Made by a program: the position numbers and the translations under genes. From Paenibacillus polygoni (GTDB taxonomy: Bacteria > Bacillota > Bacilli > Paenibacillales > Paenibacillaceae), in contig NZ_CP127162.1 in the NCBI RefSeq assembly GCF_030263935.1, positions 4,168,501 to 4,232,500 of the forward strand: a DNA stretch of 64,000 nt, read 5' to 3'. The notes under the pieces were generated by a model that saw only the letters and a list, made by a program, of their open reading frames with translations, made no database searches and was not told the origin of the DNA. Position 1 is the first letter of the stretch; each line of letters begins with the position of its first letter. Below, piece by piece: positions 35,881-44,750 of this stretch.

Positions 35881-36284
35881 TATGATGGACCTATTTGAAT
35901 GTCTGTGTATGTAGTACGCGGGTAGCGAATCATTAAACTAGCCAAATTATAATTGGACTCTAAAGTTGAATCTACAACAATCATGTTATTTCTAACGGCA
36001 AAATCATAAGTAATTTCTCCATGTGTCCAGTGCTTTTTTAACTTTAGTGATTCCAAGGCCATAAGACGGAAAGAGGACCGCTGTGGTTCTGTAAGTCCTT
36101 TTGGAGAATTATCCATCACTTTCTTCATAGGTACCGGATAATGCCTAATTCCGAATTTACCTATTACATTATTTCGAATTTGTACAAAAACGATTCCTGA
36201 ATCAAGACCTGCAAGTTCCTCATCAAGTGCTCTAAAGACAATATCCAATTGTCTAGGTAGAGAAAGTTGATCAAGTGAGATCAT
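35880..36284 (-). CDS. Hypothetical protein
   Basis: A 134-residue, probably soluble mixed alpha/beta protein without TM segment, signal peptide or recognised motif. Sequence such as SGIVFVQIRNNVIGKFGIRHYP and GEITYDFAVRNNMIVVDST suggests beta hairpins. The start ATG 36282-36284 lies 8 nt after AGAGGA. The gene stands alone between a SASP gene and pepF. I do not recognise the family. Confidence 0.65.
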   Translation of the reverse strand: MISLDQLSLPRQLDIVFRALDEELAGLDSGIVFVQIRNNVIGKFGIRHYPVPMKKVMDNSPKGLTEPQRSSFRLMALESLKLKKHWTHGEITYDFAVRNNMIVVDSTLESNYNLASLMIRYPRTTYTDIQIGPS

Positions 36285-36444
36285 ATACACCATCCTCTTA
36301 TACTTTTAGCCTATATAAATATAGGGCCTGTGACTCAGTATATGTCAAATTTTTCTAATTTACAACAATTTTATGCAAAAATTATTGGTTTTTTTATTAT
36401 ATAATCATATTTCGACAAACTTCTGGCAAAAATCAATAACTTTT

Positions 36445-36480
36445 ATGAAAAAAAGACCTCAGCATCGCTGCTAAGGTCCT
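36445..36480 (-). terminator. Terminator of the oligoendopeptidase gene
   Basis: AGGACCTTAGCA pairs with TGCTGAGGTCT around GCGA, followed by TTTTTT on the minus strand. Confidence 0.85.
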
Positions 36481-36493
36481 GTTTATTTGAAGT

Positions 36494-38290
36494 CTATTGC
36501 AGGTTTTCAGTCATATGAAGGAACTGCTCAATATCAGCGATACATAAGTCAGCAGCTCCCTGCCAGAAGTCAGGTTTTGTTACATCCGTATCTAAATGTT
36601 TTTCAGCAAGTTCCTCTACGGTCATCCGGCCAGTATCCCGCAATAAATTGTCATATTTCTCGGCAAATGCGGCTCCTTCTTTTTGTGCCTGTGCATAAAT
36701 CCCGGTACTAAACATGAATCCAAATGTATAAGGGAAATTATAGAAAGGGACTCCTGTAATATAAAAATGCAGCTTCGATGCCCAGAATGTAGGATGATAG
36801 GAACCAAGAGAATCACAGAATGCTTCACGCTGCGCCTCCTCCATTAGTTCAGACAAATCAGATGCACTAAGAAGACCCTCTTTACGTTTCTCATAGAAAC
36901 GTGTCTCAAAAAGGAACCGGGCATGAATATTCATAAAGAATGCAACGGTATTTTGAATTTTTTCTTCCAGTAAAGCAAGCTTCTCTTTTTCATCTGCTTC
37001 TTGGATCAATGCATCTGCTACAATCAGCTCTGCAAAAGTAGAAGCCGTTTCTGCAACGTTCATAGCGTAGCTTTGATTCAAGATCTCCATATCATCCATT
37101 ACATGCTGGTGATAACCATGTCCGAGCTCATGCGCTAGTGTAGACACATTAGAGGCGGTGCCTGCATACGTCATAAAAATACGCGTTTCCTTGCTTACCG
37201 GAAGTGATGTGCAGAACCCTCCTGGACGTTTACCTGGGCGATCCTCTGCCTCAATCCAATGTTTATCAAAGGCCATCTGTGCAAAGTCAGCCATGCGAGG
37301 GCTAAATTTACGGAACTGAGACACAATACTCTCTGCTGCTGCATCATAAGTAATCGTTCCCGTAGATTCACCTATCGGTGCAGATACATCAGCCCAGGAT
37401 AACTGCTCAACGCCGAGAAGCTTTGCTTTGCGTTCCAGATATTTTACAAGAGCTGGTTTCGCGCGCGTGATCACATCCCACATTGCATCAAGAGTCTCAG
37501 CAGACATTCGGTTAATTGCAAGTGGTTCTTTGAGAACGGAATCCCATCCTCTTCTCTCATAAAGTTTCAAACGGAAACCGCCGAGATGGTTTAGGGTATC
37601 AGCACAGTAGTCTGCTGCCTCACTCCACGCTTTTTCCCAATTCACCAGCATCGTTTCACGCACTTTGCGATCAGGGTGCTGTAATTTGTTCGCCGCTTGT
37701 CCCGCCGACAAGTATGTTGTTTCCCCATTCTCTTCATAAGGAACCCGCACTTTACTTACGATGGTGTCATAGAAATCTCCCCAACCGTGATATCCGTCCA
37801 CTGCGAGATCAAGTGCTAAGCTTTCCAGTTCTGGTGCCATTTTTTCTTTTGCTTCTTGGCGGCTCTCATTCATAACAAAAGAGATGGGCGTGATCTCAGG
37901 GCGCTTCATCCACCCTGTCCATACTTCATCATCTGTTTGCTGAAGCAAACTGTCAAACCTAGTCTTAACACTCGCTAACTTAGCATGCAGGGAAGCAATT
38001 CTGCCCGTAAGTTGTACCGCTTTTTTATCGTCTTGATTCTCTGCACCAAGGCAGGATACAAAGGCAGAGCCTTCTGACAATCGTGCAATAATATCTTGAA
38101 GCTGATCAATTATTCCATCATAAACATATGTATCTTCCACGGTCACAGGAACTTTTGCATCAGCCACTTGTGCGTTTAGACTTGCGATATCCTGCTCGAG
38201 TTGTTTAAGATAAACAGCAAAGGTTTCCGATGAGGAACCCCCGCTAAAAATTGTTTCCAAATCCCATGTTTGACGCAGTGTTTTACTCAT
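36494..38290 (-). CDS. M3 family oligoendopeptidase (PepF type)
   Basis: A 598-residue cytosolic zinc metallopeptidase. H387-E-L-G-H391 in ALAHELGHGYHQH gives the two zinc His and catalytic Glu. The downstream NVAETASTFAEL segment supplies the third ligand Glu. The N-terminal half is helical, as in PepF/M3B, which degrades short peptides. ATG follows AAGGTGG. The length matches the M3B subfamily. Single gene with a terminator. Confidence 0.93.
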   Translation of the reverse strand: MSKTLRQTWDLETIFSGGSSSETFAVYLKQLEQDIASLNAQVADAKVPVTVEDTYVYDGIIDQLQDIIARLSEGSAFVSCLGAENQDDKKAVQLTGRIASLHAKLASVKTRFDSLLQQTDDEVWTGWMKRPEITPISFVMNESRQEAKEKMAPELESLALDLAVDGYHGWGDFYDTIVSKVRVPYEENGETTYLSAGQAANKLQHPDRKVRETMLVNWEKAWSEAADYCADTLNHLGGFRLKLYERRGWDSVLKEPLAINRMSAETLDAMWDVITRAKPALVKYLERKAKLLGVEQLSWADVSAPIGESTGTITYDAAAESIVSQFRKFSPRMADFAQMAFDKHWIEAEDRPGKRPGGFCTSLPVSKETRIFMTYAGTASNVSTLAHELGHGYHQHVMDDMEILNQSYAMNVAETASTFAELIVADALIQEADEKEKLALLEEKIQNTVAFFMNIHARFLFETRFYEKRKEGLLSASDLSELMEEAQREAFCDSLGSYHPTFWASKLHFYITGVPFYNFPYTFGFMFSTGIYAQAQKEGAAFAEKYDNLLRDTGRMTVEELAEKHLDTDVTKPDFWQGAADLCIADIEQFLHMTENLQ

Positions 38291-38450
38291 ACTTTTACCA
38301 CCTTTTTTATTTATTTTTCAAAAAAACATCGAGAAACAGGTTTGAACAACCCCTGTTCAAGGTGTATAACTAATACTATATCAGAATTATGCTTCTATTG
38401 ATTCCAGTCTTTACCTAAACTCGATATATAACATTCAGGAGGAAATATAA

Positions 38451-38645
38451 ATGAGACCTTTACAGATTTCTGCAGAGACAGCCGTTACGTTATCGAAAAA
38501 ATTAGGTGTGCCTATTGAGCATCTTATGCATATGCCGCAACATATCTTGATGCAAAAGCTGGCTGAACTAGCTAAGGAAGAATCTTCTCCAGCAGCAGAA
38601 GATGCCGATCTAAGTACAGACCAAGACAAGGATAACCATATATGA
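38451..38645 (+). CDS. yycC: YycC family protein
   Basis: A 64-residue protein beginning RPLQISAETAVTLSKKLG and continuing HLMHMPQHILMQKLAEL, as in B. subtilis YycC. The C-terminal third is acidic and low complexity. Function is unknown; the N-terminal half looks like a small helical domain. ATG follows AGGAGG at 7-8 nt. It overlaps the next gene by 4 nt (ATGA), so they are coupled. Confidence 0.85.
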   Translation: MRPLQISAETAVTLSKKLGVPIEHLMHMPQHILMQKLAELAKEESSPAAEDADLSTDQDKDNHI

Positions 38646-38878
38646 TCCCATTTGAAAATACATGGCCCTATGACATTGTAATGGGTGACATTTATGTTCA
38701 GGAGTGTCCCTTCTGCTCGGCTGAGAATGTATTACTTCCGTTAAAACCGAAACAGCTTTCCTTAATACATGACGGAAAGAAACACCTGCTTGTCTTTCCG
38801 TGCTGCAAAAACCGGGTAACATTACTCGATAACGATCAGGATTATCTGCTTGCTGATCAGCGTTTAAGATCCTTATGA
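38642..38878 (+). CDS. Hypothetical small Cys-rich protein
   Basis: A 78-residue protein coupled to yycC by an ATGA overlap. Cysteines C22-x2-C25 and C54-C55 suggest a small zinc-ribbon-like fold (inference). No family recognised. It ends at a terminator shared with the convergent globin gene. Confidence 0.7.
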   Translation: MIPFENTWPYDIVMGDIYVQECPFCSAENVLLPLKPKQLSLIHDGKKHLLVFPCCKNRVTLLDNDQDYLLADQRLRSL

Positions 38879-38883
38879 CAGAT

Positions 38884-38913
38884 AAAGCACCGGTGAAAAC
38901 CGGTGCTTTTCTT
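38884..38913. terminator. Bidirectional terminator
   Basis: AAAGCACCGGT and ACCGGTGCTTTT with a GAAA loop, between convergent genes. Confidence 0.9.
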
Positions 38914-38919
38914 CATCAT

Positions 38920-39300
38920 TTAGGAGGGCGTATTAATAAAATGATAGGCCGGACCAGATAATCGCTGAATGGTGAAATCAGCAACCGTCTCCGGTATATC
39001 CATTTCTTTCAAAGCTTCATACATACAAGATAACCAAGCCTGAGCCCGCTCTTCAGTAACAGGAAAAGGTAAGTGTCTTGCTCTCATCATCGGATGCCCA
39101 TTTGCATCAGAATACAGAGAGGGACCTCCGAAAAATTGACTTAAGAACATATACTGTTTCTCCATAACGGGAGTAATGTCCTCTGGAAAAAGCGGAGATA
39201 ACAATTCATTTTTTTGTACTTTCGGATAAAAAGCCTCTACCAGTGCTTTTACACCCTCAGCGCCTCCCAAGTTCTCATAAAGCGTTTTGTTCGGATCCAT
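38920..39300 (-). CDS. Truncated hemoglobin (group II, YjbI-like)
   Basis: A 126-residue 2-on-2 globin. Start TLYENLGGAEGVKALVEAFYPKV includes the B10 Tyr; FFGGPSLYSDANGHPMMRARH includes the CD/E region and proximal F8 His; AQAWLSCM holds the Trp G8 typical of group II. It binds haem and probably O2 or NO in the cytosol. Start ATG 39298-39300 behind AAGGCGAGAGGA; the longer frame to 39333 adds a basic stretch. Confidence 0.9.
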   Translation of the reverse strand: MDPNKTLYENLGGAEGVKALVEAFYPKVQKNELLSPLFPEDITPVMEKQYMFLSQFFGGPSLYSDANGHPMMRARHLPFPVTEERAQAWLSCMYEALKEMDIPETVADFTIQRLSGPAYHFINTPS

Positions 39301-39345
39301 TCCTCTCGCCTTCTTTCTCATGCTAAAGTTCATGCTCTAGTATAA

Positions 39346-39387
39346 CAAAAAAAGACAAGAGCTCCTATCTATCTAGGACTCTTGTCT
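39346..39387 (-). terminator. Terminator of the small membrane-peptide gene
   Basis: AGACAAGAG...CCTA pairs with TAGG...CTCTTGTCT and is followed by TTTTTTTG on the minus strand. It lies upstream of the globin gene, so it must end the short transcript at 39432-39530. Confidence 0.75.
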
Positions 39388-39431
39388 CATAACAGTTTTT
39401 CTTGCCTAAGGTATATATTTGCAGTTGATCC

Positions 39432-39530
39432 TTAATAACTCCGCCAGTCTTCTTCACCGGGATGGATATGCGCTGCCCGCATCACATATACAATAGCGCA
39501 GACGAGTATCCCTGCAATTACTCCCATCAC
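39432..39530 (-). CDS. Small membrane protein, 32 residues
   Basis: A short frame starting GTG 39528-39530, 7 nt after GGAG, encodes MMGVIAGILVCAIVYVMRA followed by an acidic/aromatic tail HPGEEDWRSY. It has one TM helix. A dedicated terminator follows. The ribosome site, hydrophobic segment and terminator argue for a real gene, but homologues could not be checked. Confidence 0.5.
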   Translation of the reverse strand: MMGVIAGILVCAIVYVMRAAHIHPGEEDWRSY

Positions 39531-39744
39531 GACATCACTCCATCCTTTAGATAATAGAAACCAGGCATATCAAAAGAGGACTTTAGATCTATTCACTAAT
39601 TACTATTTATATTAGCATACATTTCCTTAAATTACAGTAAATTTGCAAACGCTTTCTATTTTTTTTGTCCTGTTTGTCCACCTTGGCTCATATAGTATTC
39701 ATAACCAGCGAACAGCTTTTAGAAAAAGGGGCGAACCATGGCAT

Positions 39745-40962
39745 ATGAAGCGTCTAGCCTTACCACTTTTGATCACCTTTGGCCTACTCAGTATATGCAT
39801 GTTAATGGCGGTCTATCCTTTATCCGTATGGGAGTCCGGCGTTCGGGGTCTTTCCATATGGTGGGAGGTCCTCTTCCCTTCTCTCTTTCCCTTTTTTGTT
39901 ATATCGGAGCTGCTTCTTGGACTTGGCATCGTCCACTTCATGGGCACTCTTCTTCATCCGTTTATGAGACCCGTATTTCGAATTCCAGGAACAGGCGGTT
40001 TTGTTGCCGCAATCAGCTATGCTTCGGGATACCCTGTTGGAGCGAAACTGACAGCTAAGTTATGGGAACAAAAACAAATCACACGAGAAGAAGGAGAGCG
40101 GCTCGTTGCTTTTACTACCACATCTGACCCTATATTCCTCATCGGGGCAGTATCTGTTGGTTTTTTTCACATGCCTGCTCTGGCAGGGGTTCTAGCTATT
40201 GCTCATTATGGATCTGGACTTATTGTTGGTCTTCTCATGCGATTTCATGGTCCAAAAGATTCTTCCGAGCTCAATACAGAAGCTTTACCTGAGGAAGGTA
40301 ACCGTCTGAAGCATGCATTTCATGCAATGCATCAAGCTCGTGAGAGCGATGGACGTTCTCTTGGACAACTTGTGCAGCAAGCAATCCGATCTTCTTTACA
40401 GCTGATGACCGTAGTAGGCGGACTTGTCGTATTTTTTTCAGTCATTCTCGAATTATTTACAGAAGCTGGACTGATGAATGGGATGTACCACTGGCTTGAA
40501 CAAGTCCTCTTATTCCTTGGATTACCTCCTGAGTTATCTCAGTCGCTCGTTGGAGGATTATTTGAAGTTACCCTCGGTGCTCGGTATGCCGGAACTTTAG
40601 AGGGAGTCCCCCTCATCTATAAAGCGGCTGCGGCTGCTTCTATTCTTTCTTGGGGAGGTTTATCGGTTCATGCTCAGGTCGTAAGCATCCTGAACTCTAC
40701 ACCGCTGCGTTATTTACCGTTTATGTTTGCAAGAGCGGTTCATGCGGTCCTTGCAGCCGTAATTGTATTTTTGTGCTGGAACCCGATAATGAATACAGTA
40801 GATACGTTAAATGGGGCTGCCCCTTCCGATTCTTCTCTCTTTACGGGGATTCATCTGCTCCCATCCCAATTAGCAATGACTATGATTTTGATTGGCGGAT
40901 TAATGATGATCACGACTGTCTATGTATGGATTAAGCAGCTCACTGCAAAATTTCAAGATTAA
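39745..40962 (+). CDS. ylbJ: Sporulation integral membrane protein YlbJ
   Basis: A 405-residue polytopic membrane protein with a nucleoside-recognition/Gate-like domain. Typical YlbJ segments are WWEVLFPSLFPFFVISELL and SYASGYPVGAKLTAKLW. In B. subtilis YlbJ is a mother-cell sporulation protein needed for heat-resistant spores. The start is taken at ATG 39745; GGGG lies 13 nt upstream, which is long, and the frame is open to 39643. Downstream is NAD kinase, 80 nt away. Confidence 0.88.
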   Translation: MKRLALPLLITFGLLSICMLMAVYPLSVWESGVRGLSIWWEVLFPSLFPFFVISELLLGLGIVHFMGTLLHPFMRPVFRIPGTGGFVAAISYASGYPVGAKLTAKLWEQKQITREEGERLVAFTTTSDPIFLIGAVSVGFFHMPALAGVLAIAHYGSGLIVGLLMRFHGPKDSSELNTEALPEEGNRLKHAFHAMHQARESDGRSLGQLVQQAIRSSLQLMTVVGGLVVFFSVILELFTEAGLMNGMYHWLEQVLLFLGLPPELSQSLVGGLFEVTLGARYAGTLEGVPLIYKAAAAASILSWGGLSVHAQVVSILNSTPLRYLPFMFARAVHAVLAAVIVFLCWNPIMNTVDTLNGAAPSDSSLFTGIHLLPSQLAMTMILIGGLMMITTVYVWIKQLTAKFQD

Positions 40963-41042
40963 AGGAAATGTGTTGCAGCGATTGTTTTCTGTCCTGAAAT
41001 TGGATATCATCAAGTTATACTTATTACAAAGGAGCTTTCATC

Positions 41043-41849
41043 TTGAGATATTATGTTCAGGACAGAGGAGACTCTTTATCTATGGATTTGGCCGAGCAAT
41101 TTCACCGCCTTGCTGAAGAGCAGGGATTTATACTCGATGCCAAATCTCCAGAGATCGTTGTTTCTATTGGCGGCGATGGCACCATGCTACAAGCTTTTCA
41201 TACGTTTATAGATCAAATCCCGGATATTGCTTTTGTTGGTGTTCATACAGGACACCTTGGTTTTTATGCAGACTGGAAAGCGGATGAGCTTCATGAGCTG
41301 ATCAAACTTATGAGTAACGGTCTAGATACGAGTCAGCAGTTGCAGCCACGTATTGTGGAGTATCCTTTAGTTGATTTGGAGATCCACCGAAAATCAGGAG
41401 TTACCTCCATGGTTGCACTTAATGAGTTTACCCTCAAGGGTGTCGATGGAACAGTGGTAGCTCAAGTCGATATTAATGATATTACTTTTGAGATGTTTCG
41501 TGGTGACGGCATTTGCGTATCCACTCCTTCCGGCAGCACGGCTTACAACAAAGCACTTGGCGGAGCAATGATTCACCCCACGATTGAAGCGATGCAAATC
41601 GCTGAGATTGCCTCCATTAATAACCGAGTCTACCGTACGCTGGGATCGCCTATCGTACTGCCCAAGCATCATCATTGCGATATTTTCTCTAGAAAATCCC
41701 AAAGACTGCTACTAACGATTGATCACGTTAATATGACGATGGATGACCTTATATCTGTAAGATGCCAGGTCTCCAGACAGAAAGTTAGTTTTGCAAGATA
41801 TCGTCCTTACCCATTTTGGGATCGGGTTCGTACAGCCTTTCTGGATTAA
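41043..41849 (+). CDS. nadK: NAD kinase
   Basis: A 268-residue NAD(H) kinase. G43-G-D-G46 in SIGGDGTML is the catalytic motif; the second conserved stretch is STPSGSTAYNKALGGA. It phosphorylates NAD+ to NADP+ in the cytosol, supplying the cofactor for the zwf and gnd products further right. The TTG start at 41043 is 8 nt after AAAGGAG. Convergent with yutD across a shared hairpin. Confidence 0.95.
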   Translation: MRYYVQDRGDSLSMDLAEQFHRLAEEQGFILDAKSPEIVVSIGGDGTMLQAFHTFIDQIPDIAFVGVHTGHLGFYADWKADELHELIKLMSNGLDTSQQLQPRIVEYPLVDLEIHRKSGVTSMVALNEFTLKGVDGTVVAQVDINDITFEMFRGDGICVSTPSGSTAYNKALGGAMIHPTIEAMQIAEIASINNRVYRTLGSPIVLPKHHHCDIFSRKSQRLLLTIDHVNMTMDDLISVRCQVSRQKVSFARYRPYPFWDRVRTAFLD

Positions 41850-41853
41850 GTTT

Positions 41854-41895
41854 ACAGCAAAAAGCGGTTCCTGCTTAGGAACCGCTTTTTGCTGT
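41854..41895. terminator. Bidirectional terminator nadK/yutD
   Basis: A 17-19-bp near-perfect stem built around AAAAAGCGGTTCC and GGAACCGCTTTTT. The yutD stop codon lies in its loop. Confidence 0.9.
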
Positions 41896-42426
41896 AGCTT
41901 CTTCTTTTGTCTTGTTCTCTTTAGAGAACTTGCGCTCTCTAGGTTCTTTATGCTCTTTATGTTCTTTTGACTCTTTTGGTTCTTTAACCTCTTTAAGCTC
42001 TTTAGGTTCTTTAGGTTCTTTCGGTTCTTTAAGCTCTTTAAACTCTTTAGATTCTTTAAGCTCTTTTGCCTCTTTTGGTTGGGATTCCTTTGGTTCCTTA
42101 GGTTCCTTCGGTTCCTTAGATTCTTTCTCTTTTGAATCCTTAGGTTCTTTTTGCTCTTTTTGCTTATGAAGTACAAAATAGGCACAACCAAAATTACAAT
42201 ATTCGTTAATATAATCAACCATGCCCGTAATCGAAGTATCTTTATTCGCCTTCGGGTGGTTCTCTCGGTAAAATCCTTTAAGTCTCAGTTGATTATAGCC
42301 CCAATCCCCAATAATATAATCGTATCGTTCAAGGACATCGCTATACCGATCACGAAAGGCTTCCGGATTCCAACCGTTTCTATAGTCCTGCAAGACTTCA
42401 TAAGTTTTGCCGCTGATCTGAATCAA
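41875..42426 (-). CDS. yutD: YutD family protein with long Lys/Glu-rich tail
   Basis: A 183-residue protein. Residues 1-87 match YutD (ISGKTYEVLQDYRNGWNPEAF, YDYIIGDWGYNQLRLKGFY, and C77/C81 in YCNFGCAYF). Residues 88 onward are a low-complexity tail of KEPKE, KESKE, KELKE and KEHKE units, about half of the protein. B. subtilis YutD is about 100 residues, so the tail is an addition. YutD's role is unknown. TTG start after GGAAGG. It follows lipA by 60 nt on the same strand, as in Bacillus. Confidence 0.85.
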   Translation of the reverse strand: MIQISGKTYEVLQDYRNGWNPEAFRDRYSDVLERYDYIIGDWGYNQLRLKGFYRENHPKANKDTSITGMVDYINEYCNFGCAYFVLHKQKEQKEPKDSKEKESKEPKEPKEPKESQPKEAKELKESKEFKELKEPKEPKEPKELKEVKEPKESKEHKEHKEPRERKFSKENKTKEEATAKSGS

Positions 42427-42486
42427 AACCGTCTTCCTTCCCTTCTATCCGAACCGCCTTCTTCTTCATGCAAAGGCTTACTCCTA

Positions 42487-43374
42487 CTATACTACATTAT
42501 TTGCATTCGCGGCAGACTTTACTTGTTCATGTGCATGATATGAACTTCTAACCATAGGTCCTGATTCAACATGACTGAATCCTCGGGCCAAGCCTTCTTT
42601 TTTTAGTTCCGCGAATTCTTCAGGTGTGACATACCTTTTTACATATAGATGCTTGTCCGAAGGTTGTAGATATTGCCCAATCGTCATAATATTACAATCG
42701 ACCGCTCTCAAATCATCCATTGTCTGAAGGATTTCATCCCATTCTTCTCCAAGCCCCAGCATAATACTTGACTTGGTTGGAATATCTGGATTCATTTCTT
42801 TTGATCTTTTAAGTAGTTCAAGAGAACGTTCATACTTCGCTTTGGCACGAACCTGATCAGACAGGCGTTCTACCGTTTCAATATTATGATTTAGAATATC
42901 CGGTTTAGCGTCCATGACGATTTGCAGTGCCTCCTTATTCCCTAGAAAATCAGGAATGAGTACCTCAACACTACATAAAGGCAGTTTTCTGCGTATTGCT
43001 TTGATAGTTTCTGCGAAAATGGAAGCCCCTCCATCGGTTAGGTCATCCCTCGCTACACTCGTCACTACACAGTGCTGTAAATTCATCTGTTCTGCTGCTT
43101 CAGCAACACGTTCCGGCTCCTGTAAATCAAGCTCAGTAGGCAGCCCCGTATTTACTGCACAGAATCGGCAGGCTCTTGTACAAATATCTCCAAGAATCAT
43201 AAAAGTTGCTGTACGATTTGCCCAGCACTCATAAATATTAGGACAACGTGCTTCTTCGCAGACCGTATGAAGGGTTTTTGAACGCATCATTGTTTTAATT
43301 TCTTGATACGGTTCACCTGCGGTTAGCTTTATCTTAATCCACTCTGGTTTAGGTTCTTTCACTTTGCTCCCCAA
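42487..43374 (-). CDS. lipA: Lipoyl synthase LipA
   Basis: A 295-residue radical-SAM enzyme. The radical-SAM cluster is C65-TRA-C69-RF-C72; the auxiliary cluster uses C39, C44 and C50 ([14 protein letters not shown]) and the C-terminal RSSY Ser. It inserts two sulfurs into octanoyl-lipoyl domains. TTG start after GAGGG. Followed by yutD. Confidence 0.96.
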   Translation of the reverse strand: MGSKVKEPKPEWIKIKLTAGEPYQEIKTMMRSKTLHTVCEEARCPNIYECWANRTATFMILGDICTRACRFCAVNTGLPTELDLQEPERVAEAAEQMNLQHCVVTSVARDDLTDGGASIFAETIKAIRRKLPLCSVEVLIPDFLGNKEALQIVMDAKPDILNHNIETVERLSDQVRAKAKYERSLELLKRSKEMNPDIPTKSSIMLGLGEEWDEILQTMDDLRAVDCNIMTIGQYLQPSDKHLYVKRYVTPEEFAELKKEGLARGFSHVESGPMVRSSYHAHEQVKSAANANNVV

Positions 43375-43577
43375 GGAAGTACCCTCTTTTCTATATCGAG
43401 ATGTATTAAACTATCGCACGGACACATTATAACATGATTTTTATGGAAATAACCTCCATTTCTAATCATTTCTTCTTTACGCTTCCGATTCTTTTTTCAT
43501 GTCAAGGCATAAAAACAAGAGTGTTGTGTGAACCTAAACATAACTTTGAGCGAAAACGAAGAAAGGAGGCGTATCTG

Positions 43578-44639
43578 TTGTTACGGTTGTACAAAAAACA
43601 TAACTTGCGAATGCTTTGTCTGAAAGTCACACTCACTCTCTCTTTCTTTGCCTCACTTGCACCAGCGGATGCTCTAGCTCAGGAGAAACCAGTAACTCCC
43701 CCAAGCGCTCAAGATACTTATAGAGAACGCAAGGCATTATATGACCAAATTAGCGTTGTGAGCGGCGTTCCTTGGTACTATCTTGCAGCGATCGATCAGT
43801 ATGAGCGGACGATGACAAAAGCACATCCAAAGGACCGCGCACATGAAGAGCGGTTAACAGGTATCTTTTTTGAATCCAGCCGATGGGCAGGAATTTTAAA
43901 TCCAGATCAGCAGGATAAGAATCCTATGTCCATTGCCCTCTTTGGTGGAATTGGACTCGATGGTACGGGTGACCAGAAAGCAGACCCAGAGAATAATGTG
44001 GATGTTCTTTATACGATGTCTCGTATTGCTTCAAAATATGGGATATCCGCAGACGATATCGGTATCTCTCTCTGGCACTATTACCAGAACACAAGAGCGG
44101 TACAAAGAATACAGCAATTCGCCAGAATCTATAAGCATTTTGATACGCTTGAGCTTTCGGAGCATGCATTCCCTTTACCTTTAGGTACCGTGTACTCTTA
44201 CCGAAGCACCTGGGGAACAAGCCGCAGCTGGGGTGGACGGAGAATTCATGAAGGAACCGATCTTTTTGCCCATCATGGCTTGACGGTCCGTAGTACTTGT
44301 TATGGAATTATTGAAATTAAAGGCTGGAATCCATTTGGAGGATGGCGTGTGGGAATAAGGGACCTAGACAACCACTATCACTACTATGCGCATTTATCTG
44401 GCTTCGAGAAGGGGATACACGTAGGCAGTATTGTGACTCCAGGACAAACCATTGGATGGGTAGGAAGCTCCGGTTATGGTAAGCCAGGAACACAGGGTAA
44501 ATTCCCTCCTCATCTGCATTATGGTATCTACCGGGATACAGGGCTTACCGAATGGTCTTTTGACCCCTATCCATCCCTGCATCGCTGGGAGAATGAAGAA
44601 CGTAAATCTAAACAAGCCAAAAAGAAAATCTCACCTTAA
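43578..44639 (+). CDS. lytH: M23 family L-Ala-D-Glu endopeptidase, LytH/YunA-like
   Basis: A 353-residue exported protein. A signal peptide (about residues 1-36) ends near ALAQ. A helical middle domain (about 50-200) is followed by a LytM/M23 domain with H-x3-D in RIHEGTDLF and HLHYG. In B. subtilis LytH trims spore-cortex peptides and lies beside yunB and lipA, as here. Start TTG 43578-43580 is 8 nt after AGGAGG; a longer frame to 43434 lacks a signal-like N-terminus. Confidence 0.85.
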   Translation: MLRLYKKHNLRMLCLKVTLTLSFFASLAPADALAQEKPVTPPSAQDTYRERKALYDQISVVSGVPWYYLAAIDQYERTMTKAHPKDRAHEERLTGIFFESSRWAGILNPDQQDKNPMSIALFGGIGLDGTGDQKADPENNVDVLYTMSRIASKYGISADDIGISLWHYYQNTRAVQRIQQFARIYKHFDTLELSEHAFPLPLGTVYSYRSTWGTSRSWGGRRIHEGTDLFAHHGLTVRSTCYGIIEIKGWNPFGGWRVGIRDLDNHYHYYAHLSGFEKGIHVGSIVTPGQTIGWVGSSGYGKPGTQGKFPPHLHYGIYRDTGLTEWSFDPYPSLHRWENEERKSKQAKKKISP

Positions 44640-44644
44640 TTATA

Positions 44645-44713
44645 AAGTGACTTGTTACATAAGCATCCTCTGGAAAACAGACGATTCTTATACAAGTCAC
44701 TTTCTTTTTTTAC
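44645..44713 (+). terminator. Terminator after the LytH-like gene
   Basis: AAAGTGACTTGT pairs with ACAAGTCACTTT across a ~36-nt loop, then CTTTTTTT. Confidence 0.7.
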
Positions 44714-44750
44714 GATCTTTTTTACGATTAAAAGGATTTAACTTTCTCAC

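Noticed and set aside
41912..42169. Plus-strand frame of Ser/Leu/Phe repeats opposite yutD, and a second minus-strand Asn/Leu/Arg-rich frame at 41712-42218
   Set aside because: Both are frame shadows of the repetitive Lys/Glu codons of the YutD tail; neither has a ribosome site or family resemblance.
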